64,000 nucleotides of DNA, from positions 17,309 to 81,308 of the forward strand of contig NZ_MLYP01000014.1 in NCBI RefSeq assembly GCF_001866645.1, written 5' to 3'. The notes under the pieces were generated by a model. It was not told where the DNA came from. It ran no database searches and saw nothing but the letters and a program-made list of their open reading frames with translations. The stretch is from Streptomyces colonosanans. Its GTDB lineage: Bacteria > Actinomycetota > Actinomycetes > Streptomycetales > Streptomycetaceae. A program made the position numbers and the translations under genes. Shown in pieces: positions 22,442-30,907 of this stretch (its first letter is position 1; each line of letters starts with the position of its first letter).

Positions 22442-23362
22442 TCACAAGGGCTTGCGTATCGAGGGCGTTCCCACGGGAAACTCGCCGGATACCGGATGGG
22501 GAGGTGTCTGGCTGCTGTCGCGTCGACCGGCGCGCCTGGGCTGACCCAGGACGACTCCGGCCACGACCAGGACCAGCCCGCACAGTTGCTGGACGGTCAC
22601 CACCTCTCCGGCGACCGCTGTGCCGAGCAGCACGCCTGTAACGGGGTTGAGCAGTCCGATCAGTCCGACTGTCCCCGCAGACAGGTGCCGCAGCCCGGTG
22701 AACCAGGCGGCGAAGGCCAGTGCGGTGGCGACCAGGGCGACGTAGCCGAACGCGAGGAGCGTCGATGGGGAGAGCGCGGGCGGAGGGCCCTCCACGGCCG
22801 CGGCGACCGGGAGCAGGAACAGACCCCCGGCGGTGAGTTGCCAGGCGGTCGAGGCGAGCACATCGACACCGTCGCTCCACCGTTTGGCCAGGATGTGGCC
22901 GAAGGACGACGCCAGCATGGCGGCGGCCGAGGCGAGGACTCCCGGCACGCTCACCCCTTCCGCCCCCGTGAGCAGCATCAGACAGACCCCGCCGAACCCG
23001 ATCGCGGCACCGGCGAGATGGGCGGTCCGGGGCCGTTCGGACACCAGGGGCCAGGCGATGAGCATCATCGTCAGCGGGGACATCGCCATGACGGTCGAGG
23101 CGACGCTCGTCGGAAGCAGTTGGGAAGCGGCGTAGACGAGGACGAAGAACACGCTCATATTGAGCAGCCCGAGCACCGCGGACCGCCCCCACCACGCGCC
23201 GTGCGGCCGCTGCCTGCACAGGGCCAGCAGAACCAGGCCGGCGGGCAGCGCCCGCAGGGCGGCCCCGTACAGCGGGCGGTCGTCCGGCAGGAACTCGTGT
23301 GTGACGAAGTAGTTGGTCCCCCAGGCCACCGGCGCGACTGCGGTCAGTGCCACCCAACGCAT
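22442..23362 (-). CDS. EamA family (DMT superfamily) transporter
   Basis: 306 aa with ten hydrophobic segments in two EamA repeats, starting MRWVALTAVAPVAWGTNYF. EamA proteins export metabolites such as amino acids or drugs, or move nucleotide sugars; the substrate is not predictable. Start: the ATG at 23362 has GGAAG 5 nt upstream, inside the operator palindrome; the ATG at 23374 would lie inside the operator itself and lacks its own ribosome site. Divergent from a MarR gene with a shared operator, hence likely repressed by it. Confidence 0.9.
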   Translation of the reverse strand: MRWVALTAVAPVAWGTNYFVTHEFLPDDRPLYGAALRALPAGLVLLALCRQRPHGAWWGRSAVLGLLNMSVFFVLVYAASQLLPTSVASTVMAMSPLTMMLIAWPLVSERPRTAHLAGAAIGFGGVCLMLLTGAEGVSVPGVLASAAAMLASSFGHILAKRWSDGVDVLASTAWQLTAGGLFLLPVAAAVEGPPPALSPSTLLAFGYVALVATALAFAAWFTGLRHLSAGTVGLIGLLNPVTGVLLGTAVAGEVVTVQQLCGLVLVVAGVVLGQPRRAGRRDSSQTPPHPVSGEFPVGTPSIRKPL

Positions 23363-23365
23363 ATT

Positions 23366-23402
23366 AGCTTCCATGGAAGGCAATATAGCTTCCCAGGAAG
23401 TT
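23366..23402. promoter_or_regulatory. double palindromic operator, MarR type
   Basis: Two copies of the box AGCTTCCnnGGAAG (AGCTTCCATGGAAGG at 23366-23380 and AGCTTCCCAGGAAG at 23387-23400) lie between the EamA and MarR starts. The GGAAG part of each box also serves as the ribosome site of the flanking gene, so operator and leader are fused. Confidence 0.75.
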
Positions 23403-23405
23403 ACT

Positions 23406-23939
23406 ATGGAGTCCATGGAGCACCGTCAACCGCAGGACCGAGTGGCCCGCATCCAGGCCGACTGGCACCTCGAACGGCCCGACCTCGACGTCAGCCCGCT
23501 GGGCGTGATCGGCCGACTACACCGTCTGGCCGACCGGCTCACCGAGGAAATCTGCCTCGTCTACGGCCGCTACGGTCTCAGCGAGGGAGAGTTCGACGTC
23601 CTGTGCGCACTACGCCGCGCCGGTGAGCCCTACGAACGGGCACCCGGGGAACTCGCGGCGCACACCATGGTCACCACTGGCGCGATGACGAAGAGAATCG
23701 ACCGCCTGGAGCGAGCCGGACTCGTCACCCGCCGCCGTTCAGACGACGACCAACGCGGCCGGATCGTCGCCCTCACCAGGCCCGGACGCGAACTCATCGA
23801 CCGGGCGTTCACCGACCACATGCACAACGAACGCAACCTGCTGGATCTGCTGACGCCGGCTGAAGCCAGGACACTTGAAACGCTGCTCACCACCTGGCTC
23901 TCCCGCATGGAACATCCGCGTTCTGCCAACGGCGAGTGA
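23406..23939 (+). CDS. MarR family transcriptional regulator
   Basis: 177 aa. The winged HTH includes LAAHTMVTTGAMTKRIDRLE and ERAGLVTRRRSDDDQRGRIV. The start ATG at 23406 has GGAAG 5 nt upstream. Conserved N-terminal helices (IQADWHLERPDLDVSPLGV, GRLHRLADRL) are common in MarR relatives that regulate divergent DMT exporters. The next gene (PIG-L) begins 387 nt away, so this is most likely a single regulatory unit with EamA. Confidence 0.9.
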   Translation: MESMEHRQPQDRVARIQADWHLERPDLDVSPLGVIGRLHRLADRLTEEICLVYGRYGLSEGEFDVLCALRRAGEPYERAPGELAAHTMVTTGAMTKRIDRLERAGLVTRRRSDDDQRGRIVALTRPGRELIDRAFTDHMHNERNLLDLLTPAEARTLETLLTTWLSRMEHPRSANGE

Positions 23940-24326
23940 CCCACCACCCCTCCGGGCTGCGACCAGCGCCTTGGAGGGCTCACGCGGAAGTAGTCGGGTC
24001 CACCTCGCTCAGAGTCACCGAGTATCAGCCGAACCACCCGCACGAACAGAGACTTCGAGCCGACTTCCGCACCATCCGAAGCAAGAGCGACTACAAACGC
24101 GCACCGGAACACGGAACATGTGCCGGACGCCCAGGGGGTGTTCCCGTGCACGACGGGAACAGCCGGTCCGGCCGGCACTGTTGCACTGGCCGAGGGACCG
24201 GCGCCGCGCGGGCGGGGAACAGGAAGACCAAAAGGTCGTCCGCCCCGACGCGATCCGGGCCCCCGGGTCCGCGGTACGCCCGCCGCGGACTCGGACCGAG
24301 GCCTTTTCACACAGGAGGACTGTTTC
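23940..24326. other. long intergenic region before the PIG-L gene
   Basis: No gene is supported here. It contains a perfect 8-bp hairpin at 24139-24161 (TGTTCCCG and CGGGAACA around TGCACGA) and a Shine-Dalgarno AGGAGG at 24313. The hairpin may be an operator or part of a leader; there is no direct sign of either. The G+C level is below that of neighbours. Confidence 0.5.
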
Positions 24327-25160
24327 ATGAATGACCGGCCCTTGACGCTCATGGCGGTGCACGCCCACCCCGACGACGAGGCCACCGGAACGGGAGGTGT
24401 CCTCGCGCGGTACGCGGCGGAGGGCATCCGCACGGTCCTCGTGACGTGCACAGACGGCGGTTGCGGCGACGGACCGGGGGGTGCCAAACCGGGCGATCCC
24501 GGGCATGATCCGGCGGCGGTCGCCTTGATGCGGAGTCAAGAACTCAAGGCAAGCTGCGACATCCTGAAGGTCAGTGATCTGGAGATGCTGGACTATGCCG
24601 ACTCCGGGATGATGGGCTGGCCGACCAACGACGCTCCCGGATCCTTCTGGCAGACCCCGGTGGAGGAGGGCGCTGCCCGACTCGCGGAACTCTTGCGGCG
24701 CTACCGACCCGATGTGGTCGTGACCTACGACGAGAACGGCTTCTACGGCCACCCCGACCACATCCAGGCCAACCGCATCACGATGGCGGCGCTGGCGATG
24801 ACCGCGCTGACACCGAAGGTGTACTGGACCACGGCGCCCCGCTCGATGATGCAGCGGTTCGGGGAGACCATGCGCGAGTTCGGTGCGGACTGGCAGGAGC
24901 CGGATCCCGCCGAGGCCGCCGCGATGGCCGAGATCGGACTCCCCGACGACGAGATCACCACCTGGGTGGACACCTCTGCGTTCGGCGGTCAGAAGTTCGA
25001 TGCGCTCGCCGCGCACGCCAGCCAGGGCGAGAACATCTTCTTCCTCAGGATGGGCCAGGAGAGGTTCACCGAGTTGATGGGCGTGGAGACCTTCGTACGT
25101 GTCCAGGACACCACCGGGGCGGCCGTGCCCGAGAACGACCTCTTCGCCGGACTACGCTGA
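24327..25160 (+). CDS. PIG-L / LmbE-type N-acetylglucosaminyl deacetylase-like protein
   Basis: 277 aa. The zinc-binding HPDDE sits at residues 14-18, with a further His in YGHPDHIQ near residue 150; both are hallmarks of the PIG-L family (deacetylases of GlcNAc conjugates; also MshB and Mca of mycothiol metabolism). The ATG at 24327 follows AGGAGG at good distance. A role in mycothiol is possible but no mycothiol genes are nearby; substrate unknown. It ends before a 14-bp terminator. Confidence 0.88.
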   Translation: MNDRPLTLMAVHAHPDDEATGTGGVLARYAAEGIRTVLVTCTDGGCGDGPGGAKPGDPGHDPAAVALMRSQELKASCDILKVSDLEMLDYADSGMMGWPTNDAPGSFWQTPVEEGAARLAELLRRYRPDVVVTYDENGFYGHPDHIQANRITMAALAMTALTPKVYWTTAPRSMMQRFGETMREFGADWQEPDPAEAAAMAEIGLPDDEITTWVDTSAFGGQKFDALAAHASQGENIFFLRMGQERFTELMGVETFVRVQDTTGAAVPENDLFAGLR

Positions 25161-25247
25161 TCCGCCCGCCTACCCTGGGCCTGAGAGAGCCTGAGAGGGC
25201 CTGATCGCGGCCCGCCAGGGGCACGTGAACCCGTAGGCGAAGCCGGC

Positions 25248-25279
25248 GAGGCCCGCCGTCCCTGCGGACGGCGGGCCTC
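25248..25279. terminator. bidirectional terminator between PIG-L and aglA
   Basis: A 14-bp perfect stem, GAGGCCCGCCGTCC with GGACGGCGGGCCTC, and a 4-nt loop (ctgc). It stands 87 nt after the PIG-L stop and 29 nt before the aglA stop, so it serves both convergent genes. Confidence 0.85.
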
Positions 25280-25308
25280 TGACACCGCTGAGAAGGGCGT
25301 GTGTGGCG

Positions 25309-27024
25309 TCAGCCGGTGGTCCACCACACCGTCGCGTCCGCCGGGAGCTCGGCCTCGGCGCCCCCGATCGTCACCTCCGCACTGGCAACCAGGACGCGGC
25401 CGTACACCGGGGTCGTCACGGCCTCCCCCGTGGTGTTCGCCACGCAGACGAACTCGCCGCGGCGGAAGGCCAGGACGCCCTCGGGGGCCGTCAGCCACTC
25501 CACGCTCTCGCCGGCGCCCAGGTCGGGGTGGTCCCGGCGGGTCGTGAGGGCGGTGCGGTACAGCTCCAGGGTGGAGCCCGCCACGCCCTGCTGGACCTCG
25601 ACGCTCAGCTCGCCCCAGCCCCCGGGCTGCGGCAGCCAGCTGCCGCCGCTGCCGAAGCCGTACGACGACCCCTCGCGCGTCCACGGGATCGGCACCCGGC
25701 AGCCGTCGCGGAAGCCGTCCTGGCCCGCGCCCCGGAAGAAGGCGGGGTCCTGGCGGACCTCGTCGGGGAGGTCCACGACGTCGGGCAGGCCCAGCTCCTC
25801 GCCCTGGTACACGTACGCCGATCCCGGCAGGGCCAGCATGAGCAGGGTGGCCGCGCGGGCGCGGCGCAGGCCCAGCTCCCGGTCGCCCGCCTCACGGATC
25901 TGCGTGCCGAGGCCGGCCTCGTTGGCGAAGCGGGTGGCGTGCCGGGTCACGTCGTGGTTGGACAGCACCCAGGTCGCGGGGGCGCCGACCGGGCGCATCA
26001 CGTCGAGGGTGCGGTCGATGACGGCACGCAGCTCGGATGCGTCCCAATGGGTGCCCAGGTACTGGAAGTTGAACGCCTGGTGCAGTTCGTCGGGGCGGAC
26101 GTAGTTGGCGGTGCGCTCGACCGTCGGGGTCCAGGCCTCGGCGACGAAGATGCGCCCTCCCGTCTCCCGCCACCGCCCTTCTGAGGAAGGCCCTTCGGGT
26201 TCCTTCTGATGCGCGTACTCGTCGAGAATGGTGCGCCACTGGCGGTAGATGGCGTGCACGCCGTCCTGGTCGAAGAACGGCATGACATCGTTGCCGAGGA
26301 GCTTCAGCTGGTCATGGCTGCCGAGGTCCGGCAGGCCCTCCGCCTTCACCAGGCCGTGGGCGACGTCGATACGGAAGCCGTCGACGCCCATGTCGAGCCA
26401 GAAGCGCAGGATCGAGCGGAACTCGTCGCCGACCGCGGGGTGGTTCCAGTTGAAGTCGGGCTGCTCCGGCGCGAAGAGGTGCAGGTACCACTCGCCGTCC
26501 GGGACCCTGGTCCACGCCGGGCCGCCGAAGATGGACTCCCAGTTGTTCGGCGGGAGTTCGCCGTTCTCGCCCTTGCCCGGCCGGAAGTGGTAGCGCTCCC
26601 GCAGGGGCGATCCCGGCCCCTCCGCGAGCGCCCGCTTGAACCACTCGTGCTGGTCGGAGGAGTGGTTGGGGACCAGGTCGACGATGATCCTCAAGCTCTG
26701 TGCGTGAGCGTCGCGGATCAGCGCGTCGGCGTCCATGAGGTTGCCGAACATGGGGTCCACGGCGCGGTAGTCGGCGACGTCGTAGCCGGCGTCGGCCTGC
26801 GGCGAGGCGTAGAAGGGGCTGAGCCATACGGCGTCGATGCCGAGGTCGCGCAGATAGGGAAGTCGGGAACGTACGCCCTCCAGGTCGCCCATGCCGTCGC
26901 CGTTGTCGTCGGCGAAGCTGCGCGGATAGACCTGGTAGATCACCGCGTCCCGCCACCAGTCGCGGTGGGCGGCGATGGTGGCGAGGGCGGTGTCCGGGGC
27001 CGGGTCGGCGGAGTGCTGGCTCAT
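25309..27024 (-). CDS. aglA: alpha-glucosidase (GH13) AglA
   Basis: 571 aa cytoplasmic enzyme cutting maltodextrin imported by MalEFG. Motifs: DAVWLSPFYASP, nucleophile in GFRIDVAHGLV, acid/base in FVAEAWTP, SNHDVTRHATR. No signal peptide. The start is the ATG at 27024 with AAGGACG upstream. Near residues 272-288 (HQKEPEGPSSEGRWRETG) there is a probable in-frame insertion of a palindromic repeat. It lies downstream of malG on the same strand, behind two hairpins, so transcription from the malE promoter may be reduced here. Confidence 0.92.
   Translation of the reverse strand: MSQHSADPAPDTALATIAAHRDWWRDAVIYQVYPRSFADDNGDGMGDLEGVRSRLPYLRDLGIDAVWLSPFYASPQADAGYDVADYRAVDPMFGNLMDADALIRDAHAQSLRIIVDLVPNHSSDQHEWFKRALAEGPGSPLRERYHFRPGKGENGELPPNNWESIFGGPAWTRVPDGEWYLHLFAPEQPDFNWNHPAVGDEFRSILRFWLDMGVDGFRIDVAHGLVKAEGLPDLGSHDQLKLLGNDVMPFFDQDGVHAIYRQWRTILDEYAHQKEPEGPSSEGRWRETGGRIFVAEAWTPTVERTANYVRPDELHQAFNFQYLGTHWDASELRAVIDRTLDVMRPVGAPATWVLSNHDVTRHATRFANEAGLGTQIREAGDRELGLRRARAATLLMLALPGSAYVYQGEELGLPDVVDLPDEVRQDPAFFRGAGQDGFRDGCRVPIPWTREGSSYGFGSGGSWLPQPGGWGELSVEVQQGVAGSTLELYRTALTTRRDHPDLGAGESVEWLTAPEGVLAFRRGEFVCVANTTGEAVTTPVYGRVLVASAEVTIGGAEAELPADATVWWTTG
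26178..26209. repeat. palindromic in-frame insertion in aglA
   Basis: CCTTCTGA occurs as direct repeats at 26178-26185 and 26202-26209. Between them lies a GAAGGCCC-ttc-GGGttCCTTC hairpin. It encodes part of KEPEGPSSEGR, which breaks the alignment with typical AglA proteins. It looks like a small palindromic element that has moved into the gene and kept the reading frame. Confidence 0.5.
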
Positions 27025-27087
27025 GGCGTCCTTGATGCGTAACGAGTCATGGTGGGCGTGGATACGGCGGCGAGGGCCGGAGTACAA

Positions 27088-27153
27088 GGCGGCCACGGTG
27101 TCAGCGGGGTCGGTAGGACACCGCGGCCGCCTACCCGCGCCGTCGGGCGCGGG
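27088..27153 (-). terminator. two hairpins between malG and aglA
   Basis: GGCGGCCACGGTGTC pairs with GACACCGCGGCCGCC (27088-27131; 14 of 15 pairs), and CCCGCGCC-gtcg-GGCGCGGG follows at 27134-27153. Placed 20-80 nt after malG on the transcribed strand, they may cause partial termination or stabilise the upstream message. Confidence 0.6.
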
Positions 27154-27171
27154 AGCCTCCTCCGGTGGGCG

Positions 27172-28074
27172 TCAGCCCTTGGTGCCGCCGGCGGTGAGGC
27201 CGGTGACGAGGTTCTTCTGCACAAGGTAGAAGAACACCGACACGGGTATCGCGATCAGCACCGCGGTGGCGGCCATGTAGTTCCACTGGGCGTCGTGCTC
27301 GCTGACGAATGTCTGCAGTCCGACGGCAAAGGTGTACTTCGAGTCGTCGAGCAGGAAGGTGGTCGCGAAGGCGACCTCGGCGACGGCGGTGATGAAGTTG
27401 TAGAAGGCCGCGACGGCGAGCCCGGGGCGGGACAGCGGGAGGATCAGGCGGAAGAAGGTGCCGAAGGGGGTGAGCCCGTCGACGCGTCCCGCCTCGTCGA
27501 TCTCGAAGGGGATGGTGTCGAAGTACCCCTTGAGCAGCCAGGCGCTGTAGGGCACGGCCGTGGTGCAGTTGATGAGGATCAGGGCCCCGTAAGTGTCGAT
27601 GAGACCGAGATCGCTGAAGATCTGGTACATCGGCACGATCAGGACGGCGATCGGGAACGCCTGGGTGAGCAGCAGGACCCACATCAGCTGCCTGTAGCCG
27701 GGGAAGCGCATGCGCGAAACCGCGTACCCGGTGGTGGCGGCGACGAAGACGCCGACCAGGGTGGTGCCGAGGGCCACGATCATCGTCGACTTGAACCAGT
27801 CGAAGAACGCGGTGTGCTGCAGCACGTAGCTGTAGTTGGAGAAGGAGAGGCTGTCCAGGATCTTGCCCGGGTGCAGGTAGGCGTCCTTGTCGGGGCCGAG
27901 GGACAGGTAGAACAGCCAGGCCACCGGGGCCAGCGCGACGAGGCTCGCGACGACGAGTCCGCCGTGCAGCAGGGTGGTGCCGAGCGTGCCGCGCTCGCCT
28001 CGCCCGCGGGTGTGGCGCCCAGGCTGCGGCGCGGGCGGTGTGGCCTCGGTCTTCTCGAGGGTCGTGGTGCTCAT
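27172..28074 (-). CDS. malG: maltose/maltodextrin ABC permease MalG
   Basis: 300 aa with six membrane segments and the EAA loop EIDEAGRVDGLTPFGTFFRL near residue 200, the contact to the ATPase. It forms the membrane channel with MalF for maltodextrin import. No ATPase gene is here; in streptomycetes the ATP is supplied by the shared MsiK. The ATG at 28074 has AGGAG upstream. It follows malF at 16 nt. Confidence 0.92.
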   Translation of the reverse strand: MSTTTLEKTEATPPAPQPGRHTRGRGERGTLGTTLLHGGLVVASLVALAPVAWLFYLSLGPDKDAYLHPGKILDSLSFSNYSYVLQHTAFFDWFKSTMIVALGTTLVGVFVAATTGYAVSRMRFPGYRQLMWVLLLTQAFPIAVLIVPMYQIFSDLGLIDTYGALILINCTTAVPYSAWLLKGYFDTIPFEIDEAGRVDGLTPFGTFFRLILPLSRPGLAVAAFYNFITAVAEVAFATTFLLDDSKYTFAVGLQTFVSEHDAQWNYMAATAVLIAIPVSVFFYLVQKNLVTGLTAGGTKG

Positions 28075-28090
28075 GGCGGCTCCTGCGGCG

Positions 28091-29095
28091 TCAGACGGCG
28101 AGCTGGTCATTGCGCTTCAGCCAGCGGAAGTAGAAGGAGGTGAAGACGGTCAGGATCGACAGCAGCAGCACACCGTACGCGGCGGACTGGGCGAAGTCCC
28201 GCGGCTGCTGTCCGAAGCCCAGGTAGTAGGCCCAGGTGACGAGGATCTGGGCGTCGGGCGCGCCGGTGGGGCCGAACAGCAGGAAGATGATGGCGAACTG
28301 GTTGAAGGTCCAGATCACGCCGAGCAGCACCACGGTGGAGCTGACCGCACGCAGGCCGGGCAGCGTGACATGGCGGAAGCGCTGCCAGGTGCTCGCGCCG
28401 TCCATCTCCGCGGCCTCGTAGAGGGAGGGGTCGATGGACTGCAGACCGCCGAGCAGCGAGAGCATCATGAACGGCACACCGCACCAGGTGTTGACCGTGA
28501 TCGCGGCGAACCGCTGCCAGAAGGTGTCCTCCAGCCACTGCGGCTCGGGCAGGTGGAGGGAGTGGAGGACCTGGTTGATGACGCCGGAGTCGGCGAGCAT
28601 GATCCGCCAGGAGAAGACGGTGACGAAGGTCGGTACCGCCCAGGGCACGACCAGCAGCAGCCGGTAGAAGGTGCGGCCGCGCAGCTTCTGGTTGAGCATC
28701 AGCGCGAGGCCGAGACCGATGGTGTAGTGCAGGAACACACAGGCAGCCGTCCAGAAGGCGGTCCACAGGAAGTGCGACCAGAACCGGTCGTAGGCCAACG
28801 GCCCGAACAGGATCTCCTTGTAGTTGCCCAGGCCGATGAACTTGTACGTGGCGTCGATGTGGTTGACGCCGATCGTACGGGCGGTGTTGAGGCTGTTGGC
28901 GTCGGTGAGGGTCAGATAGAGGCCGTACACCAGGGGGTAGAGCACGAGGACGCCGAGCACGATCACCACGGGCGCGATCATCGCGTACGCGTACCAGTGC
29001 TTCTGGTATCCCTGCTTCAGACGCCGGCCCAGGCCGGACCGCGGCGCGCGGTCACCTCGGCGTTCGCCGGTCGCGCGGTCGATGGCGACTGTCAT
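28091..29095 (-). CDS. malF: maltose/maltodextrin ABC permease MalF
   Basis: 334 aa, six membrane segments, with EAA-like EAAEMDGASTWQRFRHVTLP near residue 225. It pairs with MalG. The start ATG at 29095 lies after a 46-nt hairpin (29156-29201) that separates it from malE, a usual way to give more MalE than MalF/MalG. Confidence 0.92.
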   Translation of the reverse strand: MTVAIDRATGERRGDRAPRSGLGRRLKQGYQKHWYAYAMIAPVVIVLGVLVLYPLVYGLYLTLTDANSLNTARTIGVNHIDATYKFIGLGNYKEILFGPLAYDRFWSHFLWTAFWTAACVFLHYTIGLGLALMLNQKLRGRTFYRLLLVVPWAVPTFVTVFSWRIMLADSGVINQVLHSLHLPEPQWLEDTFWQRFAAITVNTWCGVPFMMLSLLGGLQSIDPSLYEAAEMDGASTWQRFRHVTLPGLRAVSSTVVLLGVIWTFNQFAIIFLLFGPTGAPDAQILVTWAYYLGFGQQPRDFAQSAAYGVLLLSILTVFTSFYFRWLKRNDQLAV

Positions 29096-29155
29096 GGTTC
29101 GACAACCTTCTCGAAGGTCTGCAGATCAAGGGTGGTTGGGCCGGGCCGCAGGCCG

Positions 29156-29201
29156 GTGGCCGTCGGATCCTTCCCCCTCTTCTGGAGGATCCGACGGCCA
29201 C
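29156..29201 (-). terminator. intercistronic hairpin between malE and malF
   Basis: A 16-bp perfect stem (GTGGCCGTCGGATCCT with AGGATCCGACGGCCAC) around a 14-nt pyrimidine-rich loop. It lies 8 nt after the malE stop on the transcribed strand. It may protect the malE message or reduce read-through. Confidence 0.8.
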
Positions 29202-29208
29202 TCGGGGC

Positions 29209-30480
29209 TTACTTGGCGAAGTCCTGGACCAGCTTGCTGATCGCGGTCTCGGCGTTGTTCAGACCCTGGTCGAGCGACTCCTTGCCACCCGCGATCTTGG
29301 GCAGTTCGGTGTCGAGCGGGCCCCACAGCGAGCTGTACTCGGGCAGCGCCGGGCGCGGCTGGGCGGCGGGAAGCACACCCTGGTAGCCGGCGATGCCCGG
29401 GTCGGCCTTGACCTGTGCGGTGTACGCGTCGTCACGCGTGGGCAGCGTGGAGTTCTTCAGGGCGATGGCCTCCTGGGTCTTGGCGGAGGTCATGAAGTTG
29501 ACGAACTTCAGCGCCGCTTCCTGGTGGGCCTTGTCCGAACCGGCGTACACCGAGAGGTTGTGACCACCGGTCGGGGCGCCCGCCTTGCCGGAGGAGCCGG
29601 CCGGGACGGTGGCGATGCCGAGGTTGGACTTGTCCTTGAAGGCGCTGCCCTGGTAGAAGTTCGTGATCTCCCAGGGGCCCTGGATGATCGCGGCGACCTT
29701 GCCGTTGACGAACGCGTCCTGGATGTGGGCGTAGGCGTCGGCGGTGGTGTCGGCCTTGTGCAGCCCCTTGCCGGAGAACAGGCTCAGCCAGGTGCCGTAG
29801 CCCTTCTTCGCGGCGGCCGCGTTCATGGTGATCTTCTTGGCGTCGACGTCGACGGTGTCGGTGCCCTCGCCGAAGAGGAACGACTGCGCGTAGTAGGCCT
29901 GGGTGGAGCCCCAGTAGCCGTCGACGCCGGTCTTGTCCTTGATCTTCGCGGCGTCGGCCTTCAGCTCGTCCCAGGTGGCGGGCGCCTTGTCGAGGCCGGC
30001 CTTCTTGAAGAGCTCCTTGTTGTAGACCAGCGCGAGGGTGTCGGTGACCAGCGGAACGCCGTAGGTCTTGCCGTCGTACTGGGCCTGCTTGATCAGGCTG
30101 GGCTGGAACTTGGCCTGGTCCGCGAGGGCCTCGGTGCCGTCCAGCGGCAGGAAGTAGCCCTTCTTCGCGAAGGCGGGCGTCCAGCCGACCTCGGAGCGCA
30201 GCACGTCGGGGGCGCCCTTGGAGCCGGCGGCGGTGTCGAACTTGTTCTGCGCCTGGTCGAAGGGGACGTCGACGTACTTGACCTTGATCTTCGGGTTGTC
30301 CTTCTCGAAGTCCTGGACCAGTGCCTTGTACGTAGGCGCCTCATTGGTGGCATTGGAGGTGTCCCACCAGGTGATGGTGACCGGGCCGTCCGACTTGCTG
30401 CCGCTGTCACTTCCGCCGCAGGCCGTCGCCGCGAGGGCGACGGACGCCACCAGCGCGGTGGCCGCTATGCCACGCCGCAT
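29209..30480 (-). CDS. malE: maltose/maltodextrin-binding lipoprotein MalE
   Basis: 423 aa. A lipoprotein signal ends at Cys21 in AATACGG. The rest is a solute-binding protein of the maltose family (TITWWDTSNATNE, VNGKVAAIIQGPWE, and LPTRDDAYT near the C-end). It binds maltodextrin at the cell surface for MalFG. The start ATG at 30480 has AAGGAG. It is first in the malE-F-G-aglA series, divergent from malR with operators between. Confidence 0.95.
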   Translation of the reverse strand: MRRGIAATALVASVALAATACGGSDSGSKSDGPVTITWWDTSNATNEAPTYKALVQDFEKDNPKIKVKYVDVPFDQAQNKFDTAAGSKGAPDVLRSEVGWTPAFAKKGYFLPLDGTEALADQAKFQPSLIKQAQYDGKTYGVPLVTDTLALVYNKELFKKAGLDKAPATWDELKADAAKIKDKTGVDGYWGSTQAYYAQSFLFGEGTDTVDVDAKKITMNAAAAKKGYGTWLSLFSGKGLHKADTTADAYAHIQDAFVNGKVAAIIQGPWEITNFYQGSAFKDKSNLGIATVPAGSSGKAGAPTGGHNLSVYAGSDKAHQEAALKFVNFMTSAKTQEAIALKNSTLPTRDDAYTAQVKADPGIAGYQGVLPAAQPRPALPEYSSLWGPLDTELPKIAGGKESLDQGLNNAETAISKLVQDFAK

Positions 30481-30617
30481 GAGTTCTCCTTGAGGGTGAA
30501 AGCCCGTTGGGGGCGAGGAGACGGTTCGGTCCGCCGTCCCTCTGCCGACTTGCCGACTGCGCCATTGCCGCCGCCGGGCGACGTGAAAGTAACAGCGATG
30601 CAACCCCTGCGAAAGGG

Positions 30618-30638
30618 CTTGCAGAAAAAAAGTGCAAG
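30618..30638. promoter_or_regulatory. MalR operator 1
   Basis: CTTGCA-gaaaaaaag-TGCAAG is a perfect 6-bp inverted repeat in the malE-malR interval, resembling the CTTGCAG/CTGCAAG element known upstream of Streptomyces malE. Binding by MalR represses malE without maltose. Confidence 0.75.
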
Positions 30639-30721
30639 GCGTCATGACAGTTACCCGTCCGTGACCTGGTCGAGAGGGGTCGTAGACTTGACCTTGCGGC
30701 TGCTCTACGGGGCGTCGGGCA

Positions 30722-30741
30722 CTTGTGCAAATTTCTGCAAG
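30722..30741. promoter_or_regulatory. MalR operator 2
   Basis: CTTGTGCAAATTTCTGCAAG contains TGCA-aatttc-TGCA and matching CTTG/CAAG ends. It is 104 nt from operator 1, about ten helical turns. Confidence 0.7.
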
Positions 30742-30893
30742 TCCTTGCCACACGTGCCGGGCGGGGGAATCATCACATTGCAACCGAACGCCGACCAGAA
30801 CACGAGGGAGCGCGATGACGCAGCAACCCGCAACGGGCCGTTCGACCGGCCGGGCCAGGCGTCCGTCTGGTGGGCAAGCGGAGACGCGGCGGG

Positions 30894-30899
30894 TACAGT
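30894..30899 (+). promoter_or_regulatory. -10-like hexamer of malR (leaderless candidate)
   Basis: TACAGT lies 8 nt before the GTG start of malR at 30908. It supports a leaderless message. If the ATG at 30815 were used instead, this would be inside the gene. Confidence 0.4.
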
Positions 30900-30907
30900 C
30901 CGGTGCC

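Noticed and set aside
24130..24165. Sequence resembling a type I-E CRISPR repeat (GTGTTCCCGTGCACGACGGG)
   Set aside because: Only one copy; no spacer/repeat periodicity and no cas genes.
30815..30907. Upstream start of malR
   Set aside because: It has a good ribosome site, but the 31 added residues are low complexity and not found in known MalR; kept only as an alternative.
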